Source of the DNA: Saturnia japonica
Lineage: Eukaryota > Arthropoda > Insecta > Lepidoptera > Saturniidae
Direction: 5' to 3'
Assembly (NCBI GenBank): GCA_033032175.1
Contig: CM065311.1
Coordinates: 2,225,190-2,289,189, forward strand
DNA length: 64,000 nucleotides
Made by a program: the position numbers and the translations under genes. The notes below the pieces were generated by a model. That model was not told where the DNA came from. It worked only from the letters and a program-made list of their open reading frames with translations, and ran no database searches. Below are positions 45,620 to 57,260 of the stretch, one piece after another. The first letter of the stretch is position 1. Every line of letters begins with the position of its first letter.

Positions 45620-45840
45620 TCGAGTTGTTTCTTATCGCACGTTTGGCGATGGGAGCTAAACTGAAAAAAGGAACCGACCAGATAAACACTAAAAACAAAC
45701 AAACACGTACATCTAAAGGATTTTCAAAACTGCGATTGATAGGATTCGAACCCAGGTCCTCGGTCATAACAGTCAGTCTTTATGTCTTCAAGATAATATC
45801 GATACGATTGTTAACATATGTGATATCGGTTAACATTTAA
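45620..45840 (-). repeat. tRNA-type SINE-like repeat
   Basis: On the minus strand a good box B, GGACCTGGGTTCGAATCC (45759-45742), precedes the family's 3' half (GTTTTTAGTGTTTATCTGGT; TTTTTTCAGTTTAGCTCCC). Box A is not clear. Not a tRNA gene, since no cloverleaf forms around the box. Confidence 0.5.
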
Positions 45841-46185
45841 AACTATTTTAGTTGGGTATTTTCAAAGCTTATACGAGTCTAATAAAGTTGAGATTGAAGT
45901 AAGGTGAGGTTTTTTATTTAAAGAAATATACCACGTGGACGAAATTGCGGGACACAGCTAGTAATAAATATAATATTTAATTTTAGGCTATGCTGCACGT
46001 AATAAATAATACTACACCGCCCTTGTTTTATTTGAATGTTTGTACAGAGTAATTATATCATTAAAAAAAAATTTAGCGTAATTTGTAATTTTTTTATATA
46101 TTAAGTGGTAACTGATTCTCGATATACTCTTATCACTAGCACACCCCTAGTGTAGTCATAGTGATAGCTGTCATACAACCCGGCT
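45841..46185. other. AT-rich stretch with Helitron-like end
   Basis: CGAAATTGCGGGACACAGCTAGT at about 45940-45962 is a Helitron-like 3' terminus whose 5' half is missing. No gene. Confidence 0.4.
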
Positions 46186-46827
46186 ACATTTTACAAAGAC
46201 TTGATTTTTGACAGAATTATGGGGGCTGACCTTACTATATGGTATTAATTTTAAACCTCGAGAAAAAGGGTCTTGACACACGAACGGACCGACGGGCCGT
46301 CAGGCGGATAAGAAATTGTTACTATATTAGTGCCGTTTTTTTATTAGGTACGGAGTCCTAAAAAATGTCTCTAACCTTAAATCTGATAGAAATGCCATAT
46401 GAAATTGAATGTCGTTTTTTACCCTCATAGAATGAAAAATCTTACTAATTCTTTGTAACATAATTAAACCAGGGTAATTAATTATAATTATATCTGTATT
46501 TGTAGCTTAATTTTGTAATTGTAGTTGTAAATTTTCATATTTGCAATTCAACTAACCAAAAAGTAGTTTTGATCTTAACCATTCATTGTTGAAGTCTTTC
46601 GCCGTTGTATAGTGACTTTGTGTGTTATGATGTTGTATTTGTTTTGTATATTTTGTATTTCATTTTTGTATTTTGTCATTTATTATATAATTTTTGTAAT
46701 ATGTTAGTCCAGTTAAATAAACGGATAGAGGCAAATAAGCCTGCTGTTAATATTAAGAAATAATTAATTTAAAAAACATAACATATTGTTAAACCTTTAT
46801 TCAACCGAATAATAAACAAATAAATGC

Positions 46828-47884
46828 TTAAGCGTTAGATTGGATCCAAGAAGTGTAACGGGAAACACGAGCGTTGACACCAGGGAAGCGAGGAAGCCCA
46901 CAACCCTCTCCCCAAGAGCAGACACCAACAACGATTCCATTGTGGTAGAGAGGGCCGCCAGAGTCACCCTGGCACTGGTCGCGACCACCGACGTCGAGCC
47001 AGCCGGAGCACAGCATGTTGTCGGTGACGGTGCGGCCGATAGCAGAGTAGCGAGTTCTGCAGGTAGCTTGATTGATTACCCAAATTTGGACATGACGAAG
47101 TTGCTCGGAGGCTGGACCACCAGACTGGAAAACAAATTATTATCTAGCGTACTGAGATTTATCTCATTACTGATAATTATAAGATAATAAGAAAACTTAC
47201 ACGAATAGCACCCCATCCAGCGGCCCAGACAACTTGATTATCACCGAGGTTGTAGTTAGATCCAGCGATGCTAGCGGGACGTACAGCATTGTTGATGAAG
47301 TTGATATTGCTGGCGGTACGCATCATAGCGATGTCGTTGTCAAGAGTCCATCTGTTGTAGCTGGGGTGAAGGATGTAGGTGTTAAGAGCGAGGACGGTAC
47401 CGCCGCTATTGGCCCAAGTTGATCCAAAACGAATAGTCCACGAACGTACTTGGTCACCGCTGTAAATTAAGATCATATTAATAAAATTAAAATCTAGAAG
47501 TTATAAATATTGTCTTTGAGTCACAAATATACTTACAATGGACAGTGGGCAGCAGTAAGGACGGATCTGTTGTTGATAATGGTTCCACCGCAACTTTGTC
47601 TACCGTTGAACAGCAGGGCAGCAATGGTTGGATACTGAGCAATCGTAGTCACAGACCCACCCACAATCCTTTGTGGATTAGCGGGGACGGCTATATCATA
47701 AAATATAAAAATAAAATTAGAACAGTCCTAATACATTCTACGGCTCATAAAACTCAAAATTATTGTAGAAATAAGGAGCTTCCACTAAATAATTCTGAAG
47801 GGCCGAAGATTTAAATATAATAAATTTTCACATACCTACAACAGACGTCACAGCAACGGCCAACAGAATGAAAAGGGTATGCAT
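46828..47884 (-). CDS. Trypsin-like serine protease, gene 2 (4 exons)
   Basis: Exons (minus): 47884-47836, 47690-47537, 47459-47201, 47124-46828; GT-AG introns of 145, 77 and 76 bp; 252 residues. Signal peptide [16 protein letters not shown], activation PQR before IVGG, then catalytic H in TAAHC, D in DNDIAMM, S in GDSGGP and specificity Asp in RDQCQGDS. It has one extra residue in exon 4 relative to gene 1 and Cys in GVCSWGEGC, giving an odd cysteine count. Intron 2 differs from gene 1's by a single base. AATAAA (46801-46796) lies ~27 nt past the stop. It sits in a duplicated block with gene 1 (shared flanks at 44515 and 48045-48950), so it is a paralogue with probably the same gut role. Confidence 0.95.
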
Positions 47885-47925
47885 TTTCACTTCTTGAATG
47901 AGTGAATATTGAAAATTTTTTGCAG

Positions 47926-47933
47926 TATTTATA
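47926..47933 (-). promoter_or_regulatory. TATA box of trypsin gene 2
   Basis: TATAAATA on the minus strand, 42 bp upstream of the ATG, in the same context as gene 1. Confidence 0.8.
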
Positions 47934-47980
47934 CAAAACGCTGCTTATTAATAATAATTATTCTTATCAAAAACGAAGAA

Positions 47981-47987
47981 AGATAAG
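47981..47987 (-). promoter_or_regulatory. Conserved GATA-type site, trypsin gene 2
   Basis: AGATAAGACA on the plus strand, about 97 bp upstream of the ATG. A second GATA-type core (TTCTTATC) lies 20 bp closer to the gene. Confidence 0.55.
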
Positions 47988-48044
47988 ACAGCAATTATTG
48001 TCTCTCGTGACAAGTTTGTCTATTCGTTCGACTCAGTCGATCGG

Positions 48045-48990
48045 AACAGACAATGATAAAAGATAATCCAAACCGTGCAATCAAAAAGAATTATTTAATC
48101 GGAATTACTGTGGGGTGTCCAAGTTAAAGTTTATAATATTTCCTTGTATTATAATTATCTGAAGTAATTTTAATTACTGGACAACATCACTATACCATTA
48201 CCTATGTAAGTTATGAGACATTACTTTAATATTTTGTTATAATGTATTCTTTTATGATTTATTTATATATGTTATGAAAATTATAATTTAATAATTAATT
48301 ATCGAATTATGGCCACATGTTAGTTGAATTTTAGTTAAAAAACCAAATGTATAAAAATTTATATTTACAAAAATGTACAATAGAAAAAAGTATTATTAAT
48401 TTTAAGTTTTGCGTTATATGACATTATATTATCATATTAAGTTAAAATGTTAATATTTTAAATTGCATATAAACCGTAAAATGTAGTGTTTTCATATCTT
48501 TATGTAATACCATATTTTACATGTAAAATAATTGTTTTGTTGTCGAATAAATGAGGATTTTATTCTCCATGTAACCAGTAAGTAATAAATTTAGTATCAC
48601 CTTTTTAGGGTTCCGTAGCTTATAATAAAAAAAACGGAACCCTTATAGGATCACTTTGTTGTCCGTATGTCTGTCTGTACGTGTGTCAAAACCCTTTTAC
48701 TTGAACACGACTTGAAGTTTTAAGTTGAAATTAATATTATAATATTATACTAAAAGTCTAATAATGTTATGCTCACGTACCAATTGATTAAAACTATAAA
48801 GGCTATAGGGTACTTCCAAGCTATATACTGTTTTGTTTGTACATATAATTTTATCCGTATAATAGTAAACAATTATCCAAGTCGCGTTCTTGAGCATTTT
48901 TTTTGTAACATTGTACCTACTTTTTTGGCTTAAATGTTAATTTAGTTATATAAAATGTAGCGTAGGCAGGACTAAAAACAGCGATTATTT
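48045..48990. repeat. Duplicated upstream region of trypsin gene 2, Helitron empty sites
   Basis: Homologous to 33060-34400 but without the two Helitron-like elements found there. A different repeat (GGTTCCGTAGC, then ACGGAACCCTTATAGGATCA, then a GTCTGTCTGT run) occupies 48605-48700. The empty site for 34073-34335 is 48942/48943. Confidence 0.7.
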
Positions 48991-49560
48991 TGCTTCTCAC
49001 TTGAAAATTTGTTAAAAAAAAACGTTTTAATAAATTTTTAAATTTAACTTGAATTGATTTATACGTCCCTCAAATATTTTTTTCTATTCACGTAATTATG
49101 GTCTACATTTGAAATTATATTTATGCTGAAATTTTTAAGTTGATATTTCATTTTATAGAGGTCAGAGAAAAAATGACATTTTAACCACTTTAATTTTAGA
49201 AAAGTTTTAAGCGAGACGTTTCATTTTTTTTTTTAGATTTTGCATGAGGTTTTCTTAAAACATGTTAATTTAACATATTTTTATTTGAGAAGAAAAAAAA
49301 ACTTTTTATTTTTGCCATGCTAATATGTAAAACATTTTTTTAATGTTTCTTATGTTTTTTTTTTTCATTTTAAGCAGTTCTTGACTTATGAGCGCGTAAT
49401 AGACACACAGACAAAAAATATGTACTATAATATACTGTATGTAAAGTACTGAGTTCTACTCGCTACATTCCAGATTTTTTAGTTTAAACGAATTTAATAG
49501 CTATGTAACACTAACAGCTGAACTTTGAAACACTATTTCAATCTTAGAATAATAGTTCTA
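48991..49560. other. AT-rich stretch, nothing recognised
   Basis: Poly(T)- and poly(A)-rich sequence without gene or repeat match inside the window. Confidence 0.4.
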
Positions 49561-49564
49561 TTAA

Positions 49565-49870
49565 AAACTAGCGGTTTGCCCGCGGCTCCGTGTGCGTTTG
49601 TTACTACGCAGTAGTTATTTACATCCAATTTTTTTCTTTTTCTCATATCGTTGACAATTTATATGCCATATCAATTGAGAAATGGCATGTATTTTCTATT
49701 GTACAATTTTTATGAAAATCGAAGAAATTATGAAAACCTTTTTTTTTATTTTACTTTTTTAACGATTTTAGAAGTCATACTGACAATTGTTATCCAATCG
49801 GTAGCCCATCAATTATGTAATTACTTATACTTCCATTGTACATAAGTTTAGAAAAATCGGTTAAGAAATA
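49565..49870 (+). repeat. GTTTGTTACTACGCAGTA repeat, copy 2
   Basis: Begins ACTAGCGGTTTGCCCGCGGC and contains GCGTTTGTTACTACGCAGTA and TATCAATTGAGAAATGG, matching 21431-21770. Confidence 0.5.
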
Positions 49871-50189
49871 ATTAAATTAATCACCCTGCTTCATTACAGG
49901 ATATACTGGCCGATCCCAAGCACGACAGGCCCAAGTATGTTACTGGGATGGATATTATACCTAGTGTATGGTGGTCGTGATCCACTCGGACCAATTGTTT
50001 CGTCCTACCACCTAGCAAATTTTACCTAACAACTGCTGTTTTTTTTTGGTATTCCATTTCTAGCCTTTTAGATATTTTTTCCCAGGTATACACTACACAA
50101 TATAAGTTAGGTACACTATAATTGAGCACAGACCAATAATACAATCACTAATTATTGTCACATACAAAAAGTACTAATCACAAATAGTA

Positions 50190-50720
50190 TAAACATTGGC
50201 ACAATAAAAAATTACAATGATTGGCACTGCCAATATTTAATTTCACCAAAATATTCTTGTACAAAAAGATTGTAATAGGTAGTCTTATTCTACTTAATAA
50301 CGTTTTCCGGGTAGAATAGACCATAATTTAAAAAAAAAACATTGGCATGGGTGCCAATTGCTGACCGTCGATATAAGTTTTAATGTAATGATTGGCACAG
50401 CAAAAAAAACCCGTTAGAGCAAAATATTTATGTGAGATAAATAGCAGATTATTTAAGATGACACATTTATTTACTTACGATAAGATCACCATTACTTAAA
50501 AGTTATCCCGGAGTGTAGACTTTTTTAACTTAAAATACTATACACTAAACTTTTTTCTAAAAAACTTACCGACAATTTGTGCTGTTTTGAAAACATTTAA
50601 ACAGCTTGAAACGATGCACTTTAACGTAATGCTAATTGTCTGTTAAATTCAATTAATACAATTCCAATAATAAATTTACTCTAGAAAATATTTTGAATAA
50701 AATCCGAAAGTGCCAATCAA
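50190..50720. repeat. Cluster of TTGGCAC motifs, possible MITE
   Basis: TTGGCAC/GTGCCAA occurs exactly at 50196, 50221, 50351 (inverted), 50392 and 50710 (inverted), with near matches at 50229 and 50342. The outermost copies face each other (ATTGGCAC, then GTGCCAAT), as in a small transposon with subterminal repeats. No coding sequence. Confidence 0.4.
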
Positions 50721-50789
50721 TTTGCCCGACCCATCTTCCCTTGATACGGCCTGGAAGGGGAAAAGGCGAATGAATGCACCACCTCCCCG

Positions 50790-51415
50790 CCCGTCTGGCG
50801 TTGGGTTATTTAATAGAGGTTTTCTCTTCTGCCTCCCCCAAGTCCGGTGAAGCTGTAAAAGCCGCAGCGGCTTTAGGGCCCCTAAGGCTAACAGTGTAAT
50901 CAGTTCTAAAAAAAAAAAAAAAAAACTGCCTCTGCCATCGGTGGTTGATATATGGCGGTGAAAGGAGGCAAATGTACGCGCTCCTCCCACACTAGTCCGG
51001 CTATGATTTTTAATACGGTTTTCTTCCTCTGTCGTCTTTGAAACGGCAGGGGAAGGAGGAAGTTAAGGACCTTCCCCACTAGTCTGACGTTAGCTTTTTA
51101 TAGAGATTTCCTCCTCTGCTGTCGTTTCTTCCCCTCCGTCCGTGGAATCCGGCTGTAATTTTTTAACGAGGTGCTCATCCTCGACCCTCTAGTATTTTTT
51201 TAACGAGGTTAGCTTCCCCGGTAAAATTTTTTTTAAGGTGGCTGTCTTCCACCGTCCACCCATGATTTTTTTAAACGGTGGTTTCTTCACCCGAAGTCCG
51301 TCCATGATTTTAAGGAGGTTTTCTCGACCGCCGTCAGCGATTTTTTATAGAGGTTGTACCCTCTCAATTTTTTGCTCTTCCTCCGCCGTCGTAGACGAGT
51401 GCGTCCATAGTGGGC
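50790..51415. repeat. Degenerate tandem array, ~36-65 bp units
   Basis: About nine imperfect units share the pattern CCATGATTTTTTTAACGAGG, then TTTTCTTCCTCCGCCGTC, e.g. near 50805, 51005, 51090, 51150, 51190, 51225, 51260, 51300 and 51340. The region is GC-rich and polypyrimidine-biased in an AT-rich setting. It is followed by ATCCGGGCACACAACGAGGA (51530) and CATAGTGCCCCAGAGAGTTC, which may be the rest of the same element. Open frames across it change with each unit and are not genes. Confidence 0.5.
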
Positions 51416-51599
51416 GACCCAAAGCGAGCCCACTCTTGTCCCATCCCCTGTCTACTCTGATAAGCAGAGGGGTACAGGTGAGGGACGCCGTCAGTTTGGT
51501 TTAGCCTTTAATCATAAGGACTGACGTTATCCGGGCACACAACGAGGAGGTTCCAGACATAGTGCCCCAGAGAGTTCATGACCTGGATTGATACATAGG

Positions 51600-52480
51600 A
51601 TATTTTTTAGCCCGGTAAAGCTTAACCACTGTTATCAATTTATGTTTGTGGTCGTGGTGATCAATTGGTAACACTATCAGCTAGCGGTGAAGAAAAACAT
51701 TGTGAAGGAATCTGAACGCTTATGAAATGTTTTTGTAGTAATATTGTATATGGAAAAATATATTAAATTAATCAGTATGCAAATAATTGGTTACTAGTGA
51801 ACTTACGGTTTTTGAGGTTTTACTAAGAATGATTGGGGCTTTGTATTAGTTTCATAGTAAGTCAAGACAAAATAAGGATGAAATCTTGCCTCAAAATCGG
51901 TCCAACTACCGAAGACCCCAAATAATCCAATGCAAGCACCAATCTTGAACTGTAACACCTGATTCAATGTGATGTTGTAGTTTATTTTATAGTAACACGG
52001 CAAAATGACTGCGTTGTACCTGATGGGTAAGGCACAACCGCCGAGACATCGCTAATCCATCACCTGTCGTAGCTGTCATTCCGGCCTTTAAGTCTCTTGG
52101 TAGCTGGATATATGTATACGCTAATCCTGAAATGTGCAGACTAAAAAGTCACTGTGACAAATTTGTCACCATGTGTATGGTGGAAGGAACCCAGTCCAGT
52201 ACAAATCCCTACCACCCCGTTCGATTAATGGATTTACACCAGCTGGTCTTGCGTGGCCCTAGCATGCTACTATAAAGAGTGTTACACCTGATGTGTGGTG
52301 GTCTCAATCTAGTCGGATTTTATCGGTTCTTAATAAGTATGCCAAATTTCGAGTTAATCCGACGTTTTGAAGGGGGTCAAAATCATGTTCAAAGTTACAT
52401 AAATGTAAATACTAACATACGTATGAAGCTAATAAAACAGTGTTAATGATTCCAATTTTACCCTTATTAAAGCTGATATT
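51600..52480. other. Unassigned stretch
   Basis: No gene supported. 52000-52290 is more GC-balanced and looks like an old repeat but matches nothing else in the window. The 66-codon minus frame at 51803-52003 has no recognisable features. Confidence 0.35.
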
Positions 52481-52489
52481 CAAAAATTA

Positions 52490-53040
52490 TTTCTTACTAA
52501 TTCTACGTAACAAAATGAAACCAAAGAAATATTTTATTTTTTACTGACTGCTTCAATTAAACAAAAGTAGTGTTATGGTTATATGTTGAATTCTCGCCAG
52601 TGAGGCCTTATCTGACTTCAAAACAAGGAGGAGTGTTCTTAATTCGTTCGTATATTTATGAACCTATTATATGATTATTTTTACGTTGCAAAGGGGATAC
52701 CTCAAGGGAGGTTCCACTTTACTTGCATTAGCATTGGACCTTGGACTTCAAAGTTACTCCAGGGAAATTCCCAAAATAATTTAAGCCGGTTTTCTTTTGT
52801 CTTTAAATTTTCTTAAAGTGAATCCTGTAAGTACTTACTTAATTAATATTTGTAACATAATAAGGGATAAAGTTTCAATGTTATGGGTTATACTGTTGCA
52901 GTATGTACGTATTAATTCTTCATTTTACTTTATTTGTAAATTAATAGACCAGTTATATCAAATTAGGATAGACGTAATAAAATAAATCAATTATTACTAT
53001 TAAACGATAACTAATCAAAAAACCTGAACATTTTGTTAAA
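52490..53040. repeat. 3' flank of trypsin gene 3
   Basis: 52490-52580 is faintly homologous to the flanks of genes 1 and 2. 52665-52800 is a TTGTTGGAAAGG-family repeat. The rest is AT-rich. Confidence 0.4.
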
Positions 53041-53075
53041 TTTTTATTCAATAATTACATTAAACAAAAAACTAC

Positions 53076-54121
53076 TTAAGCGTTCGACTGGATCCAAGAA
53101 GTATAACGGGAAACACGAGCGTTGACACCAGGAAAGCGAGCGAGACCACAACCATTTCCCCAAGAGCACACACCAACAACGATTCCATTGTGGTAGAGAG
53201 GACCGCCAGAGTCACCCTGGCACTGGTCGCGACCGCCGACGTTGAGCCAACCGGAGCACAGCATGTTCTCAGTGACGGTACGGCGGATAACCGCGTAGCG
53301 ATTTCTGCAGATACCCTGGTTGATTATCCAAATTTGGACATGACGAAGTTGCTCGGATAAAGGACCACCAGACTGGAAAATAAATTATTATATTAGCTAA
53401 CATTTACCTAAGTTACCCGATAATGATTAGGAGAAGACATACACTAGTGGCACCCCACCCAGTGGCCCACACAACTTCATCGTCGCTGAGGTTGTAGTTA
53501 GATCCAGCGATGCTAGCGGGACGTACAGCATTGTTAATATAGACAATGTTGCTGGCGGTACGCATCATAGCGATGTCATTATCAAGGGTCCATCTGTTGA
53601 AGCTGGGGTGAATTATGTAAGTGTTAAGAGAGAGGACGGTACCGCCGCTGTTAGCCCAAGTTGAACCTACACGAATTGTCCAGACACGTATTTCATCACC
53701 GCTGTAAATTAATATAATATTAAATAAAATTGAAATCTAGAAGTTATAAATGTTGACTTTGAGTTACAATATACATACTATGGACAGTGGGCAGCAGTGA
53801 GGACGGATCTGTTGTTGAGAATGGTTCCACCGCAAGCTTGTCTACCGTTGAACAGCAAGGCAGCAATGGTTGGATACTGAGCAATCGTAGTCACAGACCC
53901 ACCCACAATCCTTTGTGGATTAGCGGGGACGGCTATATCATAAAATATAAAAATAAAATTAGAACAGAACTAAGGAATTAAAAAAAAACCTAATACACAA
54001 AATTGTTGTATTCATAAGTAGGTAACAAATTCTGAGCTGTTAAAGATTTAGATGTAGTGAATATTCACACACCTGCGACAGACACGACGGTAAGTGCCAA
54101 AAGAAAGAAAACGGTATTCAT
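53076..54121 (-). CDS. Trypsin-like serine protease, gene 3 (4 exons)
   Basis: Exons (minus): 54121-54073, 53932-53779, 53701-53443, 53372-53076; introns GT-AG, 140, 77 and 70 bp; 252 residues. Signal peptide [16 protein letters not shown]; activation PQR before IVGG; H in AAHC, D in DNDIAMM, S in GDSGGP, specificity Asp in RDQCQGDS. It is the most divergent of the three ([14 protein letters not shown] in exon 3, WATGWGATS at its end, [10 protein letters not shown] in exon 4), yet 96 bp around the intron 1/exon 2 joint are identical to genes 1 and 2. It keeps Cys in GVCSWG. AATAAA lies ~28 nt past the stop. Likely a secreted digestive trypsin with somewhat different substrate loops. Confidence 0.95.
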
Positions 54122-54158
54122 TTTATTTGCCGAATGAGTGGATTCAGAATTTTTAAAG

Positions 54159-54166
54159 TATTTATA
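54159..54166 (-). promoter_or_regulatory. TATA box of trypsin gene 3
   Basis: TATAAATA on the minus strand, 38 bp upstream of the ATG. Confidence 0.78.
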
Positions 54167-54217
54167 CCAAACTGTAACGCAAACTAATAGTAAATGTTAT
54201 CAAAAGTTTACGAATGA

Positions 54218-54224
54218 AGATAAG
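54218..54224 (-). promoter_or_regulatory. Conserved GATA-type site, trypsin gene 3
   Basis: AGATAAGACA on the plus strand, about 97 bp upstream of the ATG. It is conserved although surrounding promoter sequence has diverged from genes 1 and 2, which favours function. Confidence 0.6.
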
Positions 54225-54689
54225 ACAAGACAACAATTGTGTGTTCCGGCGAGTTCAGCTATTCGTTCAACTAGTCGATCAGGACAACTCAATGATTAAA
54301 ATAATCGTACTACGTCATTGCAAAAGTAATTAATATAGTCAAGTAATTAATGTTTTTTTTCATAATATTTCCTTGTATCGCACTTATATGAAGTTATTTT
54401 AATTAATTAGTCTATTTTTAACTGATTTCAAGAAAAGGAGGAGTTTATCAATTCGGTTGTATTTTTTTAAATGTTCCTTACCACATAACTCAGTCATTTA
54501 AACACCCAATTAAATTATTATCTTTTGTTGGAAAGGAGATATTTTCAGGTGGGTCCCATTTTAATTTCATTGTCATTGGACCTTGGATTTCGAAGATACA
54601 TCTGAAAACTCTACAAAATCGAATGGATTATGTATAGTGATTGATATATTGGTAGGTTTATCATAACCCAAGATTAGGTGTACCTAAGA

Positions 54690-55020
54690 ACGTTCTGTAC
54701 TAACTTGAACTACGAAGACACAACGGAACTCTTTAACAACAAACAGCACGAGTGTGGAATGTTCCTTGCGTCCTTTTGCATGTTCTACCGCTTGTGTAAT
54801 GGGTTGTGTTCCGAAGAACTGTTCGGTATGGTACCAGTAGCTACTTTCCACCAATACACCGCTCGCCATCAGCAGGCAGTTCATCCTTACACTTTGGAAC
54901 CTAAGTGGTCGCGCACAGTCCGATTTCAGAGGAATATTTTTACGTGAACGCTCCGTTTGTGGAATAAGCTCCCTAGTGCTGATGTTTTCCCAGTATGAAG
55001 TTCTTCAAAAGCGGGGTAAA
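54690..55020 (+). pseudogene. CR1-like LINE ORF C-terminus, copy 2
   Basis: FCMFYRLCNGLCSEELFGMV, VHPYTLEPKWSRTVRFQRN and, after a stop, a LWNKLPSADVFP-like block. Same family as 40764-41183, with two more disruptions. Confidence 0.7.
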
Positions 55021-56024
55021 TAGACTTTTAAACGATCGACAACGCGCATGTGATACTTGTGTGTAAGCATCCATAGGCTTCGGTGACCGTTTACCATCAG
55101 GCGGACCGCATGCTTGTTTGCCACAGTCTTAGTATAAAAAAAGGTAGATAGAGGTAGGGCACAGGGAAGTATCTTTGGGGATTTATTTTTACTTGGGACA
55201 GTCCAACTAGGAGAATACCCCAAAGAAGACCGCAGCCAAATAGCCTAGTGTTGTGTTCTTGCGGTCAGTAGGGTTTCCATAGCTCTTTAGGATAGGGGGT
55301 TCAAAGTCGGCAACGCGCTAATGATACCTACATGTATCCATAGGCTACGGTATCCGCTTACCATCAGGCGGCCTTTATGCTTGTTTGCCACCTTTGTTGT
55401 ACAAAAAAGGTACCAGAACTCCGTAATAAAACAATGTAACCTTGCCGTGTTTGGGTTGCATGGAATTGTCATGAGATGCACTCTACCTCTATGTGATTTA
55501 TAATGGTGATATTCGTATATTCGAGTCGTGTATTATGTGTGTCCTTGATTGTCAGAAAACAGATTTTATATCCCCGTTAGTTCCGTTAACTATCTATCGC
55601 CGTGTGGTCGATTTGTTAATTTGTTGGCGTCCAAGTCTGAAAACATTAAGTCTTCCAAGATTAGATGCATCAGTTACTATCTTTCAGCCTGAAACCAATT
55701 GTTTCGTCATCAAATTTTACGTACACGGCGTAGCTCCTCATCCTCCAATTGACCTCTTCTTATGACCAGCCAATATTTATTATTATTATACAATAGCTCC
55801 GCTCCATTCACTAGTCCTTCAGTGTCGGAAATCTTAACATCACTCGGGATTCTACGCCAATTTTAGTCAATGATAGAAAAACACCACATCTTTTGACGTC
55901 TTTAGGAATTACGGTATCTGATGGTTTGCTGTCATTATATACAGCCCGTTTTCCGTTTTACCCTTCGTTTTCAATAAACCAGTTATCTACATAACGCAAG
56001 ACTCACTTAATAGGATGAAAATAA

Positions 56025-56362
56025 CTTTTTTTCACAAAAACAAAACCGACGCCAAAATACTACATACACTGAAAACATGCACTAAAAAAAATAAAAAAAA
56101 TTACGGTATTTGTTTACTTTAATTTACCTTAAAATATCCTTTTTTAACTCAATTTGATATTCCTACGAACTCCAAAAATAAGAATAATTGTATATTATTG
56201 TCCTATAAATTATGTGACAGGCGAATACTTCGTAAAAATACTTAATTAATTAAAAAAAACGATATTTTAAAGTAAATATATAACGTAATTACCTTTTTAC
56301 TCCATTTTTCAGAGTAAGTAGAGTATTTTAAGTCGATTTTGTTTTTGTAAAAAAAAGTTTAT
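56025..56362. repeat. Long imperfect inverted repeat (foldback)
   Basis: Left arm about 56025-56180 (ACTTTTTTTCACAAAAACAA through GATATTCCTACGAAC) pairs with right arm about 56228-56362 (CGAATACTTCGTAAAAATAC through GTTTTTGTAAAAAAAAGTTT), around a loop of roughly 45-50 bp. At 39795-39850 the loop is in the opposite orientation relative to the body. Confidence 0.65.
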
Positions 56363-57260
56363 TTAAATAAATTTTTATCTGTTCGTTTGTCATTTTATAT
56401 TAATTTAAAATCGTAAACCATCGATCGACCATTCGAGTAAATCAGTATTTAGTTTAATAATCAATAATTAAAGTTGAATTATAATCCACATATTAGGTTA
56501 TATCAAGTAAAAAAAGTTTATATTGAAGATTTTATTCGCTAAAAAGTACTAGTACATTTTTATTTTTTGGGTTCCGTACCTCAAACGGAAAAGGAACCCG
56601 TACAGGATCACTTTTTTGTCCGTCTATCTGTCTGTCTGTCAAGACCCTTTTTCTCAGGAGAGCGTGGAGGCAATGATTGTTTAAGTAATAATATAATTAC
56701 GTGGAGGTATCACATTGAAATTAATGAACACGTTTTACCTGAAATAAAACGCATATTAAAATACTTCCTGTTAGTTATACGTCATTTATGTGACAGGGGT
56801 GGGGTAAACGCAAGGGGGGATCCGCGAGCGTAGGGGGTGCAGAGCTATTGAAGGCGCGGTGCGAGGGGCACCTTTTTTTGCATTACGGTCGCAGACGCAC
56901 GCTCGTTTATTTAATTAGCGCGATCTTGTATTTGTACCCTGAACGATTTACAACTTCCTTTATTAAAAGCCTAATATTGAGAGCAGCATATCGGTGTTTC
57001 CGTTGACGACTTGTCTTTCTACGTTATATAGCCATCTTATTCGCACCTCCAACAGGTGTCACCTGATAGTAGGATGCGGCGAATTTGTTCGTCATTGTCT
57101 CGAAATATACAAGTAGTGGTGATTCAACGATTCTGGGGCACCCAACCTACTACTCCCCTATTTGATGTCAGGGATGGCAGCGAATCAAGTTAATGAAACT
57201 TATATGACCGTGAATTAAGTTAATTGAAACCGCGGATTAAGTTTATTAACATTGCATTCT
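56363..57260. other. Gene-free stretch with repeat fragments
   Basis: 56564-56660 is the GGGTTCCGTACCTC / GTCCGTCTATCTGTCTGTCT repeat. 56810-56930 is GC-rich without a known identity. At 57180-57255 a GAATTAAGTTAATTGAAAC-like unit is repeated about three times. No gene supported. Confidence 0.4.

Larger units (their letters stand above)
54435..56362 (+). mobile_element. Composite 1.9 kb repeat with LINE end and terminal foldback, copy 2
   Basis: Plus-strand counterpart of 39780-41512: TTGTTGGAAAGG block (54510-54620), LINE C-terminal remnant (54690-55020), two LINE-type tails (55050-55140 and 55320-55420), a middle part homologous to 40010-40560, and a terminal inverted repeat (56025-56362). 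The coding stretch seen at 40250 is frameshifted here. Confidence 0.65.

Noticed and set aside
45742..45759. Possible tRNA gene from a good box B
   Set aside because: No matching box A or cloverleaf arms; the flanks match a SINE-like family present several times.
50676..50990. 104-codon minus frame in the GC-rich array
   Set aside because: Contains a phenylalanine run from the poly(A) tract and reads through degenerate repeat units; no domain.
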